In this document: in pieces, positions 16,315 through 25,545 of the stretch
Position numbering within the stretch: position 1 is the first letter of the stretch
How the letters are laid out: every line of letters begins with the position of its first letter
NCBI GenBank assembly: GCA_017540645.1
Contig: JAFYAQ010000020.1
Location: 42,916-106,915 of the forward strand
Source: Oscillospiraceae bacterium
GTDB lineage: Bacteria > Bacillota > Clostridia > Oscillospirales > Oscillospiraceae
Reading direction: 5' to 3'
DNA length: 64,000 nt
Made by a program: the position numbers and the translations under genes
The notes under the pieces: model-generated
The model's input: only the letters and a program-made list of their open reading frames with translations
Database searches by the model: none
What the model was told of the DNA's origin: nothing

Positions 16315-17241
16315 ATGTACGGAGCACTTTTGGGCGACATGATCGGCGCGCCCTATGAATTTGACAGAGGGAACAAGACCAAGGACTTCCCGCTCTTTTG
16401 CGAGGATTCTTATTTCACGGATGATTCCGTCATGACCATTGCGGTGGCGGAGGCGCTGCTGGACAGCCGGTCCCGGGATGACGACAGCATCAGAGCCGCG
16501 CTGATCGAATCCATGCGGAAATGGGGCAAGCGCTACCCCGACGCCGGCTATGGCCGGAGATTCTGCCGCTGGCTCGAGGAGGAAGACCCCAAGCCCTACG
16601 GCAGCTACGGCAACGGATCGGCCATGCGGGTTTCCGCGGCGGGCTGGCTGTTCGATACCCTGGAGGAGACCCGGGCGAAGGCACGACTGACGGCGGAGGT
16701 CACGCACAATCACCCCGAGGGGATCAAGGGCGCGGAGGCAGCGGCCAGCGCCATCTTCCTGGCCCGCACGGGCCGCAGCAAAGAGGAGATCCGGGATTAC
16801 ATCGTGAAGGAATTCGGCTATGATCTCTCCAGGACCTGCGATGAGATCCGCCCGGATTACTATCACGTGGAGAGCTGCCAGAAAACGGTGCCGGAGGCCG
16901 TCACGGCCTTTCTCGAGGGGACGGATTTTGAGGACGTGATCCGGACCGCCGTCTCCCTCGGCGGGGACTGCGACACCCTGACCTGCATTGCCGGGAGCAT
17001 CGCGGAGGCCTTCTACGGCGTGTCCGCCGTCCTGGAGGCGGAGTGCAGGAGCCGCCTCCCGGAGGACATGGCGGATGTCCTCGGCCGCTTCGATATCTCC
17101 CGGGGGCACGAGCAGGATTCCTTCACTGACAGCTTTCTCTCCGGCAACGGGCCTCATCGAGGAGGGGATCATCCTCAACCCCTGGGGGCAGTCCTTTCTG
17201 CTGACAAAAGATTTGATCCAAATCATTCTGAAAGCCGATAA
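16315..17241 (+). CDS. ADP-ribosylglycohydrolase (possible C-terminal frameshift)
   Basis: A 308-residue member of the DraG/ARH family, which cleaves ADP-ribose from modified proteins or small molecules. Family marks: the first metal block GALLGDMIGAPYEF (about residues 3-16), FTDDSVMTIAV (about 40-50) with the Thr-Asp-Asp metal ligands, and the late GGDCDTLTCIAGSIAEAFYG (about 217-236) with the Asp/Asp/Thr ligands. The ATG at 16315 follows AAAGGAGGAG and is preferred over 16285. Beyond SFLSGN the frame reads PHRGGDHPQ, whereas the +1 frame gives the natural-looking LIEEGIILNPWGQSFLLTKD. This suggests a frameshift near 17150. Confidence 0.85.
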   Translation: MYGALLGDMIGAPYEFDRGNKTKDFPLFCEDSYFTDDSVMTIAVAEALLDSRSRDDDSIRAALIESMRKWGKRYPDAGYGRRFCRWLEEEDPKPYGSYGNGSAMRVSAAGWLFDTLEETRAKARLTAEVTHNHPEGIKGAEAAASAIFLARTGRSKEEIRDYIVKEFGYDLSRTCDEIRPDYYHVESCQKTVPEAVTAFLEGTDFEDVIRTAVSLGGDCDTLTCIAGSIAEAFYGVSAVLEAECRSRLPEDMADVLGRFDISRGHEQDSFTDSFLSGNGPHRGGDHPQPLGAVLSADKRFDPNHSESR

Positions 17242-17256
17242 AGGAGGTCAAGTACA

Positions 17257-17919
17257 ATGAGAACGATTCGTGTTACCGGAAAGGGCCAGATCAAGGTCAA
17301 GCCCGACATGACCCGCATCACCATGACCCTCACCGGCGTCTTCAAAGAATACGGGGAGACCCTGCGGCGCTCTTCCGAGGAGACGGAGGCGCTGAAAGAC
17401 ATTCTCTCCGCCTTCGGTTTCGAGCGGCCTGATTTGAAAACGCTCAATTTCAGCGTGGATACGGAGTACGAGAGCTACCGGGATAAGAACAACAACTATC
17501 AGCAGCGCTTCGTGGGATATCGGTTCAACCATGTGCTGAAAGTGGAGTTTGCGTCCGACAACGACCGGCTGGGCAAGATCCTGTATGCCCTTGCCAACGG
17601 GAAGGTCCGGCCGGAATTCCGCATCAGCTATACCGTGAAGGATCCGGAGGCGGCCAAGAACCGGCTGCTCGGGAAGGCGGTCACCGATGCCCGGGAAAAG
17701 GCGGAGGTGCTGACCCGGGCGGGCGGCGTCGAGCTGAAAGACATCCAGAGCATCGACTATTCCTGGGGACAGATCGATTTTGAGTTCCGGCCGATGATGG
17801 ACAACCTGGCGGTGGGAAGATGCGCGGCGGGAATGGTGGAAAAAAGCGTTGCCCTTGACATGGAGCCGGACGACATCGAGGTCTCCGACACCGTCACCGT
17901 CGTCTGGGAGATCGCATAA
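17257..17919 (+). CDS. SIMPL domain protein (DUF541)
   Basis: A 220-residue SIMPL-domain protein. The N-terminal IRVTGKGQIKVKPDMTRITM strand pattern, the middle YRFNHVLKVEFAS, and the late ARE/K-AEVLTRAGG helix with DIQSIDYSW are typical. There is no signal peptide, unlike many family members. SIMPL proteins form oligomeric rings; BP26 of Brucella is one, and links to stress and mRNA decay are reported for others. A good GGAGG site precedes the ATG. It begins 15 bases after the ADP-ribosylglycohydrolase stop, and the two are probably co-transcribed. Confidence 0.85.
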   Translation: MRTIRVTGKGQIKVKPDMTRITMTLTGVFKEYGETLRRSSEETEALKDILSAFGFERPDLKTLNFSVDTEYESYRDKNNNYQQRFVGYRFNHVLKVEFASDNDRLGKILYALANGKVRPEFRISYTVKDPEAAKNRLLGKAVTDAREKAEVLTRAGGVELKDIQSIDYSWGQIDFEFRPMMDNLAVGRCAAGMVEKSVALDMEPDDIEVSDTVTVVWEIA

Positions 17920-18008
17920 GGCGGAAAGCAGGCCGGTTTCCGGGGATAAAACACCGAAAGCAAAACGGTTTTTCTATGGCTGGGCCGTCGGTTTTCGGCA
18001 ATCCTTTA

Positions 18009-18037
18009 TTGAAAAACGCGTCGGTTTTTGCTACTAT
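18009..18037 (+). promoter_or_regulatory. Promoter of the Ldh_2-family dehydrogenase gene
   Basis: TTGAAA (18009-18014), a 17-base spacer and TACTAT (18032-18037) lie 110 bases before the ATG. Confidence 0.5.
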
Positions 18038-18146
18038 CTCTATAGTGAGATACGGGCGTTGGCCATGGCTTTACGCGGGACAGAGGAAAACGCGGAAAAC
18101 GCCTGTATCCCGTCCGACGGAATAATAAAAGCTGGAGGGAAATATC

Positions 18147-19259
18147 ATGGAGACACGGCCTTATGTACCCTGGGATTTGATGAATTCCTTTATGATCGAC
18201 GTATTCAAGGCGTATGGCGTGCCGGAGGAGGATGCGGCGATCTGCGCGGACGTGCTGCTGGAGTCGGACCGCAGAGGCATCGAAAGCCACGGCTGCAACC
18301 GCTTCAAGCCGATTTACCTTGACCGCATCAAAAACGGGACGCTGCTGCCGGTCACAAAAATCGATATCGTAAAGGAAACGCCCACCACCGTCGTCATGGA
18401 CGCGAACAACGGCATGGGTATGGTAGCCAGCTACCGGATGATGGAAAAGCTGATCGAAAAGGCAAAGCAGTTCGGCATGGCGGGCGGTACCATCTTCAAC
18501 TCCACCCACTACGGCATCGCCGGTTACTGGTCCACCATGGCGGAAAAAGCGGGCATGATCGGCATCACGGGGACAAACGCCCGGCCCTCCGTGGCGCCCA
18601 CCTTCGGCGTGGAGCCCATGATGGGGACCAACCCCCTTACCTTCACCATGCCCACGGACGAGGACTTTCCCTTTAACTTCGACTGCGCCACGAGCACCGT
18701 GCAGAACGGCAAGATCGAGTTCTACCAGCGCAGCGGCAAGCCCACGCCCGCGGGCCTGGTGATCACGAAGGACGGCGGCACCATGACCGATTCCGGGAAG
18801 ATCCTGAAGGAGATGCGCGCCGGCAACTGCGCCCTGCTCCCCCTGGGAGGCGCCGGGGAGGAGACCGGCGGCTACAAGGGCTACGGCTTTACCGCCGTGG
18901 TGGAGATCCTCTCCTCCGCGCTGGCCGGAGGTCCGTATATGAAGGCCCTGAACGGGAAGGACGCCGACGGCAACAACAAGCTCTATCGTCTGGGCCACTT
19001 CTTCTTTGTGATCAACCCGGAGTTTTTCATGGGACTGGACACCTTCCGGAAGACAGCGGGCGGCATCTGCCGGGATCTGCGCGCCTCGGAGAAAGCCCCC
19101 GGCGCGGAGCGCATCTACACCGCGGGAGAAAAGGAATGGCTGGCCTGGCAGGAACGGAAGGACAAGGGCGTTCCCGTGGGCGAGTCGATCCAGAAGGAAT
19201 TCATCGCCCTGCGCGACGAGTACAAGCTGCCCTACCGCTTCCCGTTTGAAGAGACCTGA
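18147..19259 (+). CDS. Ldh_2-family malate/L-lactate-type dehydrogenase
   Basis: A 370-residue NAD(P)-dependent dehydrogenase of the Ldh_2 (malate/ureidoglycolate/sulfolactate dehydrogenase) family. It has the early DVLLESDRRGIESHGCNRF block (about residues 30-48) with the catalytic His, STHYGIAGYW (about 120-129), GTNPLTFTMPTDEDFPF (about 158-174) for cofactor binding, and the PLGG...GGYKGYG block (about 232-253). The length is normal for the family. Substrate could be malate, lactate, ureidoglycolate or a related 2-hydroxy acid. It has its own promoter and no enzyme partner adjacent. Confidence 0.85.
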   Translation: METRPYVPWDLMNSFMIDVFKAYGVPEEDAAICADVLLESDRRGIESHGCNRFKPIYLDRIKNGTLLPVTKIDIVKETPTTVVMDANNGMGMVASYRMMEKLIEKAKQFGMAGGTIFNSTHYGIAGYWSTMAEKAGMIGITGTNARPSVAPTFGVEPMMGTNPLTFTMPTDEDFPFNFDCATSTVQNGKIEFYQRSGKPTPAGLVITKDGGTMTDSGKILKEMRAGNCALLPLGGAGEETGGYKGYGFTAVVEILSSALAGGPYMKALNGKDADGNNKLYRLGHFFFVINPEFFMGLDTFRKTAGGICRDLRASEKAPGAERIYTAGEKEWLAWQERKDKGVPVGESIQKEFIALRDEYKLPYRFPFEET

Positions 19260-19314
19260 GCGGCGTTCCGCGCGGGGGAACAATCAGCGGCAAAGCAGCG
19301 GCTTGGAGGAAACC

Positions 19315-20262
19315 ATGAAAAAGACAGTGCCTGCATGGATCATTATCGCAGCGCTCGCCTTGGCAGCGACGGGATGCGGGATCCGCCCCGATCCCGGAAG
19401 CGGGACGCCCGCCGTCCCGCAGACCGCGCCGCCCCAGATCTCCGGGCCTGGGGCCGCATCCGGAAGGATGGACGGCGAGCGCTTCGAGACAGTCATTATC
19501 ATGGAGGGCATGGAGGAGACGGTTCGCTGCGAGCACATCCGAAATGACACCCTCGGCTTCGAGGCGGACTACGAATATGAACGCTTCACACGGCGCACCG
19601 AAGCGGATCGCGAGCGATTCGTCTCGCTCTGGGGGGATCGGGAGGATCCCGAAAACTATCTGGAGCTGACGTTCCGCGCAAAGGACGCCGAAACCGTCGC
19701 GGCAGCCGTAATCGAAGACCTTTCCCAGACCTATGACGTCCTTCAGGAGGATCGCGAGCTTGAACATGCGGGCAGCTGCCTGTATATCGAAGCATCCGTG
19801 CGGAAGGGCACGAACAATATGGCCGACCGGCTGCAGCTGGTGTACGTCATCCCGGCACCCGGCGGCTGTCTTGTGGCCACGGAGCACCTGGCTGCGGAGG
19901 CCGCCGAGGGCTTCGGGAGACGCTTCTCCTGTATGCTGAATACCCTTACCGTCTTTGAAAGGCAGGGCGGAAAAATCCTTACGGACGAAGAGGCGCTCGC
20001 CGCCGTCAGAGATCATTGTTATGCCGAAAACCCGGACCTGGAGAGGATCGTAAACGCCGGAGAATATCCGGTGTATTGGGAGATCGCTCCCGGTGAGGAA
20101 CAGGAGATCGTGGTGCTGTTTCGGTCGTACACGGGAGCAGAGCTTCGCTATCATATCGATCGGGCCACCGGGGATACCTTTGTCACGGAGTTCGTCCCCG
20201 GGATCACGGCCGAAGAACAAAGGACGGAGGAGGAATTCAACATCTGGGAATACCTGCCCTGA
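19315..20262 (+). CDS. Lipoprotein of unknown function
   Basis: A 315-residue exported protein. The N-terminus has Lys-Lys, a hydrophobic stretch (residues 6-16) and a lipobox ATGC (about residues 17-20), then a proline/glycine-rich linker to about residue 45. The mature part is acidic, with strands such as NPDLE, YWEIAPGEEQ and YHIDRATGDTF near the end. This pattern recurs in clostridial anchor-type lipoproteins, but no domain is recognised. The gene ends before a hairpin terminator at 20343-20371. The neighbouring lipoprotein and glycosyltransferase suggest a surface or polysaccharide role, which remains inference. Confidence 0.7.
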   Translation: MKKTVPAWIIIAALALAATGCGIRPDPGSGTPAVPQTAPPQISGPGAASGRMDGERFETVIIMEGMEETVRCEHIRNDTLGFEADYEYERFTRRTEADRERFVSLWGDREDPENYLELTFRAKDAETVAAAVIEDLSQTYDVLQEDRELEHAGSCLYIEASVRKGTNNMADRLQLVYVIPAPGGCLVATEHLAAEAAEGFGRRFSCMLNTLTVFERQGGKILTDEEALAAVRDHCYAENPDLERIVNAGEYPVYWEIAPGEEQEIVVLFRSYTGAELRYHIDRATGDTFVTEFVPGITAEEQRTEEEFNIWEYLP

Positions 20263-20342
20263 TGCCCGGCCTCCTTGCGCTTTCCCGACGTTTGTCTCCC
20301 AGGGAATATGTCCGATCAAAACACGGTACCTTTTCCATAAAA

Positions 20343-20371
20343 GCACGGCAATCCGGATGGAATTGCCGTGC
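20343..20371 (+). terminator. Dispersed hairpin, copy 2
   Basis: A 10-bp perfect stem (20343-20352 and 20362-20371) is followed by TTTTTT and preceded by CATAAAA. It has the same arms and flanks as 11211-11239, here as a classic terminator for the lipoprotein gene. Confidence 0.85.
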
Positions 20372-20421
20372 TTTTTTGCGCAATGACACGCAGAAAAAGC
20401 CGTAGATTCGGCAAGACGCTC

Positions 20422-20450
20422 TTGCAACTGCCGGCAGAATTGTATATACT
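20422..20450 (+). promoter_or_regulatory. Promoter of the glycosidase-like lipoprotein gene
   Basis: TTGCAA (20422-20427), 17 bases, then TATACT (20445-20450), about 60 bases before the ATG at 20512. Confidence 0.55.
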
Positions 20451-20511
20451 TGCTTTATCCATTTAGTTAATGTAGTACGGCCTGTGACGATCCTTTTTTT
20501 CGGAGGTCCAT

Positions 20512-21786
20512 ATGACGAGAGCTTATTTGAAAAAAGCGATGTGCGTCCTTCTGGCCGCCGCGTCTGTGCTGCTGAGCGGCTGCGGCCAAAAGAAGGACAT
20601 CTCACCCACCGCAAAGGAGATCTCAGCCATTTCCAGCGCGGCGGGCTTCCTCGCCGCCAAGGTGGAGGCCAGCGGCGGCTTTATCGCCAGCGAGGCCCAG
20701 CGGGAGAAGGCCTCTGACTACGCGTATCTGTACGACAATGCCCTGGCGGCGGAGGTGCTGTCCCGGGCCGGAGCCCAGACCCACGCGGAGATCATCGCCG
20801 ACGCGATCGTCTTTGCCCAGACCCACGACCGCACGTTCCACGACGGCCGGCTGCGGAACACCTACAACAGCGGCGACCCCGTGAGCGACTCCGGCCGCTC
20901 CATCGCCTCCAAAAATGTGACGATCCGCATCCCCGGCTTCTGGCATAACGGGCGTTGGGAGGAGGACTCCTACACGGTCTCCACCTCCACGGGCAACATG
21001 GCCTGGACGATCCTGGCCCTGTGCGCCACCGCGAAGAACGCCTCGGAGGAGAAACGTGCCGTTTATCTGGAGACGGCCGAGCGCGCCGCGGATTTTGTCC
21101 TCAGCCTCCGGGCGGAGAACGGCGGCTTCACCGCCGGCTACGAGGGATGGGACGACGCCCAGACGAAGGCGACCTATCTGTCCACCGAGCACAACCTTGA
21201 CCTGACCGCCGCCTTCTCCGCGCTGGCGAATGCGCTGGAGACCGCTGCCCCGGAGAGGGCGGCGGCCTACCGGGACGCGGCCGAGCACGCCAAGGCCTTC
21301 GTCCTCTCCATGTATGATGCGAAGCTGCACTGCTTCTATACCGGGACCGAGGCGGACGGGAAGACGGTCAGCGACGGGGTCATCCCGCTGGATACCAACA
21401 GCCTCGCCGTCCTGGCCCTCTGGGACGAGCTGGAGGACCCTGCTGCCATCCTCTCCTTTGCGGAGGATCGGATGGCGGTGGGCGACGGCTATGACTTCAG
21501 CGCCGGGGATCTGGACGGCATCTGGAACGAGGGCACTGCCCAGATGGCGATCTGCTATCGCATGATGGGCGATACGGACAGGTACGCCTCCATCATGGAA
21601 TACCTGAAGACCCAGACGGCCGGCGACGGGAGCATCCCCGCCGCGGACCGGGACGGCCTTTCCACCGGCTTCGTCATTGCGGGGTCGGACATGCTCTGGG
21701 AGTACAACAACGAGCAGAGCATCGGCGCCACGGCCTGGCTGGCGCTGGCGCAGCTGGGCGTGAACCCCTTTGATTTCGGCTCCTGA
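20512..21786 (+). CDS. Lipoprotein with six-hairpin glycosidase-like domain
   Basis: A 424-residue lipoprotein: Met-Thr-Arg, a hydrophobic stretch, then LLSGC at about residues 18-22. The mature protein consists of repeated alpha-hairpins with characteristic linkers such as YDNALAAEVLSRAG, STGNMAWTILALCA, YLSTEHNLDLTAAFSAL, and DTNSLAVLALW, and ends in NEQSIGATAWLALAQLG. This is the pattern of (alpha/alpha)6-barrel glycosidases of polysaccharide-synthesis gene clusters. It precedes the glycosyltransferase at 21874 and probably trims or processes its product at the outer surface. No catalytic acid pair could be fixed by eye. Confidence 0.75.
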   Translation: MTRAYLKKAMCVLLAAASVLLSGCGQKKDISPTAKEISAISSAAGFLAAKVEASGGFIASEAQREKASDYAYLYDNALAAEVLSRAGAQTHAEIIADAIVFAQTHDRTFHDGRLRNTYNSGDPVSDSGRSIASKNVTIRIPGFWHNGRWEEDSYTVSTSTGNMAWTILALCATAKNASEEKRAVYLETAERAADFVLSLRAENGGFTAGYEGWDDAQTKATYLSTEHNLDLTAAFSALANALETAAPERAAAYRDAAEHAKAFVLSMYDAKLHCFYTGTEADGKTVSDGVIPLDTNSLAVLALWDELEDPAAILSFAEDRMAVGDGYDFSAGDLDGIWNEGTAQMAICYRMMGDTDRYASIMEYLKTQTAGDGSIPAADRDGLSTGFVIAGSDMLWEYNNEQSIGATAWLALAQLGVNPFDFGS

Positions 21787-21873
21787 GGGCGCGGAGAGCG
21801 ATCGACGCATCAGGACGCAGATCCGGCGGAACGGATGATCCGCCGCAAGATCGGACATCGTATGGAGTGCAGT

Positions 21874-23766
21874 ATGAAGGCAAGACGGGAACCAAAAAAG
21901 AGACGCATCCCCGCAGCACTGGGCGAACGCGCCTGCGGCGTATGGCTGTATGTCGTCACCCTCCTTGTCAACGCGGGCGCGCACGCGGCGCTTTTCATCT
22001 CCTATGGGATGAACTGGCAGCGCTTTCCCCGGCTGTTCCTCTCCTTCATTTTCTTCATCTATCCCCTGTGCTATCTGGCAGACATAGTTTGGACGCTCCG
22101 GCCCTCGATCCAGGGCATCCTCTCCGGGAAGATCGCCGTCAACCGGAAGTATTACATGAACACGGTCCGCACGGAATTCGACCGGGACGCGCTCCTGCCG
22201 CTGACGATCAGCATACCCATCTATCAGGAGAGCAACGACGTGGTCTTCAAGACCATCCGGGACAGCCTGTCGGCGGCAGAGGGCTATCGGGAATTCAGCG
22301 GCAGAGAAGCCAATGTGGTGGTCTCGGACGACGGCCTTGCCCCCCTGATGGGCGGCAGCTGCACCCGCCCGGAGGCGGACCGGCTTTTCCGCCTGCCGCA
22401 GGAGGGGAGAGAGGCCCTTCCTCCGAAGGAGCGGATGGCGGCGGAGCGGATCCGTTTTTACCGGGAACACGGGGTCTCCTTTGTGGCGCGGCCCGCCCGG
22501 GACCGGGCCGGCCTGTTCAAAAAGGCGTCCAATCTGAACTATACGCTGCGCCTCAGCCAGGTTTCCCCCGACGGCACCCCGCCGGACGGCCTGTTCCGGG
22601 AGGGCGGAGACTTCGCCGGCGGATATGCGGAGGGACCGGTGACCATCCATGAGGCCATCCTGCTCCTGGACAAGGACTCCGGGCTCAACGGGAAGATCGT
22701 GGAGGCGGTCATGCCGGAGTTCACCGCGGATGGGGAGCTGGCCTATGTGCAGTGCGCCACGAAAGCGGACAACCTGGATGAAAACTACTACAGCTCCGCC
22801 ACCGGCCACCAGACCAACGACCTGTTCCACAACATCTGGCCCTGCAAGGCGCTCCAGGGCTTTTTCGTGCCTCTCGTCGGGCACAATGTGTTCCTTCGCA
22901 AGAGCATGCTGACAGCGACCGGGCTCTGGTCCGAGGATCGGGTATCCGAGGACTACGATATGGCCATCCGTTTCTACGGCAAGGGCTATCACGGGAAATA
23001 CGCCCAACTTCGGGGGCTGGAGTTCACCGAGTCTGCCAGCCGCACCTTCACGGAGGAGACCAACAAGCAGCGGCGCTACGCCTACGGGCTGTTCGAGATG
23101 ATCTTCAACGGGACCATCTCGGTGAAAAAAGCGCGGGCCTGCGATATCTTCTACATGCTGCTGTACTTCTGCTCCGTGCTCAACCAGACGCTGCTGATCC
23201 CCACGGTGCTGATCGAAAACTATTTCGGGAATATCCACCTGCTGTGGGCCGGCTTCCTCCTGTGCATGGCCTGTTTCGTCCTGGCGCCGGTCATCCGGGG
23301 CCTGCTGCTTGAGCGGCTGCATCCGGAGGAGCATGTGGGGATCGTCCACTGACTGCTGCTGTCCCTGTCCTTCCTGGGCCACTCCTACTCGATCTTCATC
23401 GGCGCCTGCCGGTACCTGGCCAATGCGTTCAAGAAGATCAAGCGCTCCTTCCCGTCCACCAACGTGGACCAGCTGGACTACAGCTTGCGGGACGGTCTTA
23501 AGCTTTTGCTGCAGTTCTTCAGGAAAAACCCCATGTTCCTTGTGATCGCTTTTATGTGCCTGGACCGCGGGATCTACCTGCTGACCCGGAAAGGACTGGA
23601 TCTGGCAACGGTGTTCACCTACGGATATATCCTGTTCGGTACCGTTCTGGTCCCCATATTGCTGACGCCCCAGCTCTTTCCCCGGGCGGGCAGAAAGCAG
23701 CCCGGCAGGCGGAGAGTGCAAAAGGGAGGCCGCGGCCCATTGCGAGCGCCCGGCGGAGAGAGCTGA
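21874..23766 (+). pseudogene. GT2 family glycosyltransferase interrupted by an in-frame TGA
   Basis: A membrane glycosyltransferase of cellulose-synthase-like type. N-terminal membrane segments (about residues 20-65) lead to the catalytic domain with SDDG (the first Asp motif), LLLDKDSG (the D-x-D region), a SEDYDMAIRFYGKGY segment supplying the catalytic Asp, and KQRRYAYG standing in for Q-x-x-R-W. Three further membrane segments follow. The frame then hits TGA at 23350-23352 but continues open for another 138 codons, with additional hydrophobic helices (for example FRKNPMFLVIAFMCLD), to 23766. A single TGG-to-TGA change explains this. The start at 21874 is chosen for its GGAG site; 21835 is an alternative. 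Confidence 0.8.
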
Positions 23767-23789
23767 CGATCCGGCCTTAAGGGAAAATG

Positions 23790-23829
23790 AAAAGGGACAG
23801 TCCCGGTTTTCCGGGACAGTCCCTTTTTT
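23790..23829. terminator. Bidirectional terminator hairpin
   Basis: A GGGACAGTCCC-type stem with a TTTT loop (about 23790-23829), A/T-flanked on both sides, sits between the convergent GT2 and gpsA genes. Both strands present a T-run after the stem. One A/A mismatch lies in the middle of each arm. Confidence 0.75.
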
Positions 23830-23930
23830 CCTTATTGCGGAATGCCGCCTCGCAACCGGCCGGGCACCGGAGCAGCGCGGTGCGCTCCGCCCTTTTAGCG
23901 CGGTCCCTCTGCGAGAGACGGATATCCTGT

Positions 23931-24926
23931 TTATCTCGGCTCCAGCTCCGAGCGGGTGTCTCTCGCCATCAGGGAGAGGACCGCCTTCCGGGGGTCGGCA
24001 GATGCAAACACCACGCCGTAAAGAGCGCGGGTGATGGGCATTTCCACCTGATAGCGCTCCGAGAGGACCGCGGCGGCGGGCAGGGCGTTGATGCCCTCCA
24101 CCACCATGCCGATCTCCGCCGCGGCCGCCTCCGGGGAGCGCCCCCGGCCGATCAGCTGACCGCAGCGGTAATTCCGGCTGTGGGGGCTGGAGGCGGTGAC
24201 AAACAGATCCCCGATGCCCGCAAGACCGGCAAAGGTCTCCTCCCGGCAGCCCATGGCCAGGCCCAGACGGCGGATCTCCGCCATGCCCCGGGTGACCAGC
24301 GCTGCCTTGGTGTTGTCCCCGTAGCCCAGGCCGGCGCAGACGCCGGCGGCCAGGGCGATGATGTTTTTCACCGCGCCGCACAGCTCCACGCCCAGCAGGT
24401 CGCTGTTGGTGTAGACCCGCAGACAGCTGCCCTCAAACAGAGCCTGGACCGCCTCGGCGGCAGCAAGGTCGGGGCTGGCGGAGACCACGGCGGTGGGCAG
24501 GTCCAGAGCCACCTCCTCCGCGTGGGAAGGCCCGGACAGCGCGCCCAGCCGCACCCCGGCGGGAAGCTCCTGGGCCATGATGCCGGTCATGGTCAGCAGC
24601 GTGTCCTTTTCGATCCCCTTGGACGCGGAAAAAACCACAGTCCCGGGAGAGAGGAAAGGCGCGGCTGCCATGGCCGTCTGCCGCACATAGGGGGAGGGCA
24701 CCGCCATCAGGGCGATCTCCGCTCCCCGGCAGGCGTCGGCCATGTCGGCGGTGATGACCATCGCCTCCGGAATGACCAGATCGGGCAGATAAGGGTGCCG
24801 CCGGGAGGTCAGGAGCGCTCCCGTATCCCGGTGGGACCAGACCGTCACACGGTGTCCCGCATTCGTCAGCACCCGCCCCAGGGCGGCGCCCCAGCTGCCG
24901 GCACCCCAGATGGTGATCACAGCCAT
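23931..24926 (-). CDS. gpsA: Glycerol-3-phosphate dehydrogenase [NAD(P)+]
   Basis: A 331-residue cytosolic enzyme converting dihydroxyacetone phosphate to glycerol-3-phosphate, the head-group precursor for phospholipids. The N-terminal Rossmann motif GAGSWGAALGRVL, the SGPSHAEEVALDLPT segment and the C-terminal catalytic helix K-N-I-I-A-L-A-A-G with the GDNTKAALVTRG segment are all present. It starts 12 bases after the stop of the small membrane protein gene at 24939-25415, which is translated just before it. This is a typical Firmicutes gpsA length. No anomalies seen. Confidence 0.95.
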   Translation of the reverse strand: MAVITIWGAGSWGAALGRVLTNAGHRVTVWSHRDTGALLTSRRHPYLPDLVIPEAMVITADMADACRGAEIALMAVPSPYVRQTAMAAAPFLSPGTVVFSASKGIEKDTLLTMTGIMAQELPAGVRLGALSGPSHAEEVALDLPTAVVSASPDLAAAEAVQALFEGSCLRVYTNSDLLGVELCGAVKNIIALAAGVCAGLGYGDNTKAALVTRGMAEIRRLGLAMGCREETFAGLAGIGDLFVTASSPHSRNYRCGQLIGRGRSPEAAAAEIGMVVEGINALPAAAVLSERYQVEMPITRALYGVVFASADPRKAVLSLMARDTRSELEPR

Positions 24927-24938
24927 AGTGTCCTCCGA

Positions 24939-25415
24939 TCAGCGGATGGTCTGGTGGGGCACATCACGGCTGTATTTTTCCCGGAGCAGGTTGTACTCCT
25001 TCCGCTCGATCAATCCGATGCTCAGCCAGTAATCCAGCTGACGCAGCCGGCGCTGCCGGTCCCGCTCAAAGTGGTCCACACCGGTCTGGTCGCAGACCAG
25101 GCAGTAGGCGTCCGGCCCGCTGAGATTCGCCCGGGCCGGCGTACGGCTCGCCGGATGCGCCGCGGCACGGGACGTGGGGACCGGCGCCGAACGAAACGGA
25201 GTGCCCGTGCCCGCCGCGGCCTTTTTGGAGGCCGCCCGGATCACGGCGAAAACGGCTGCGAAGATCACCACCGCCGCGATCAGGGGGATCAGCATCATTC
25301 CCGCACCCTCGGGCAGCTCTTCCATAAGGCCGGCTATGAACATGATGAGGAAAAACACCGCAACGGCGGAAGGTGTTTTTTTCTTTTTTCGGGAGTTGTT
25401 CTCGTTCGCGTTCAT
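24939..25415 (-). CDS. Small membrane protein with SHOCT-like C-terminus
   Basis: A 158-residue protein. A basic, asparagine/lysine-rich start is followed by a hydrophobic segment (about residues 16-33) and a second one (about 40-64), then an alanine/proline-rich linker (about 68-100). The C-terminal block YCLVCDQTGVDHFERD contains a C-x-x-C pair, and QLDYWLSIGLIERKEYNLLR resembles the SHOCT helical motif. ATG 25415 is chosen because AAGGAGGGTGCGCC precedes it; further upstream Mets lack this. It is co-oriented with gpsA and likely in one operon. Function unknown. Confidence 0.75.
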   Translation of the reverse strand: MNANENNSRKKKKTPSAVAVFFLIMFIAGLMEELPEGAGMMLIPLIAAVVIFAAVFAVIRAASKKAAAGTGTPFRSAPVPTSRAAAHPASRTPARANLSGPDAYCLVCDQTGVDHFERDRQRRLRQLDYWLSIGLIERKEYNLLREKYSRDVPHQTIR

Positions 25416-25443
25416 GGCGCACCCTCCTTTTTTTACTTGTTTT

Positions 25444-25472
25444 ATCATAGCACAGCTTTCCCCGGCGGGCAA
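25444..25472 (-). promoter_or_regulatory. Promoter of the SHOCT-like/gpsA unit
   Basis: On the minus strand TTGCCC (25467-25472), a 17-base spacer and TATGAT (25444-25449) lie just upstream of the small membrane protein gene. Confidence 0.55.
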
Positions 25473-25485
25473 GGAAAAAAGGAAC

Positions 25486-25513
25486 TTGAAATGCTTTATA
25501 AATATGATATTAT
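25486..25513 (+). promoter_or_regulatory. Promoter of the yhaM-like gene
   Basis: TTGAAA (25486-25491), 16 bases and TATTAT (25508-25513), about 33 bases before the ATG. It diverges from the promoter at 25444-25472. Confidence 0.5.
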
Positions 25514-25545
25514 GATGAATAATCGAAAGGAAAAGGAGTATATTC

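Noticed and set aside
23350..23352. Selenocysteine insertion at the TGA in the GT2 gene
   Set aside because: No SECIS-like hairpin directly downstream and no cysteine-like position in the context.
20623..24381. Very long minus-strand open frame over the lipoprotein/GT2/gpsA region
   Set aside because: It is Pro/Arg/Gly-rich, lacks motifs and runs opposite several clear genes; GC-rich third positions keep it open.
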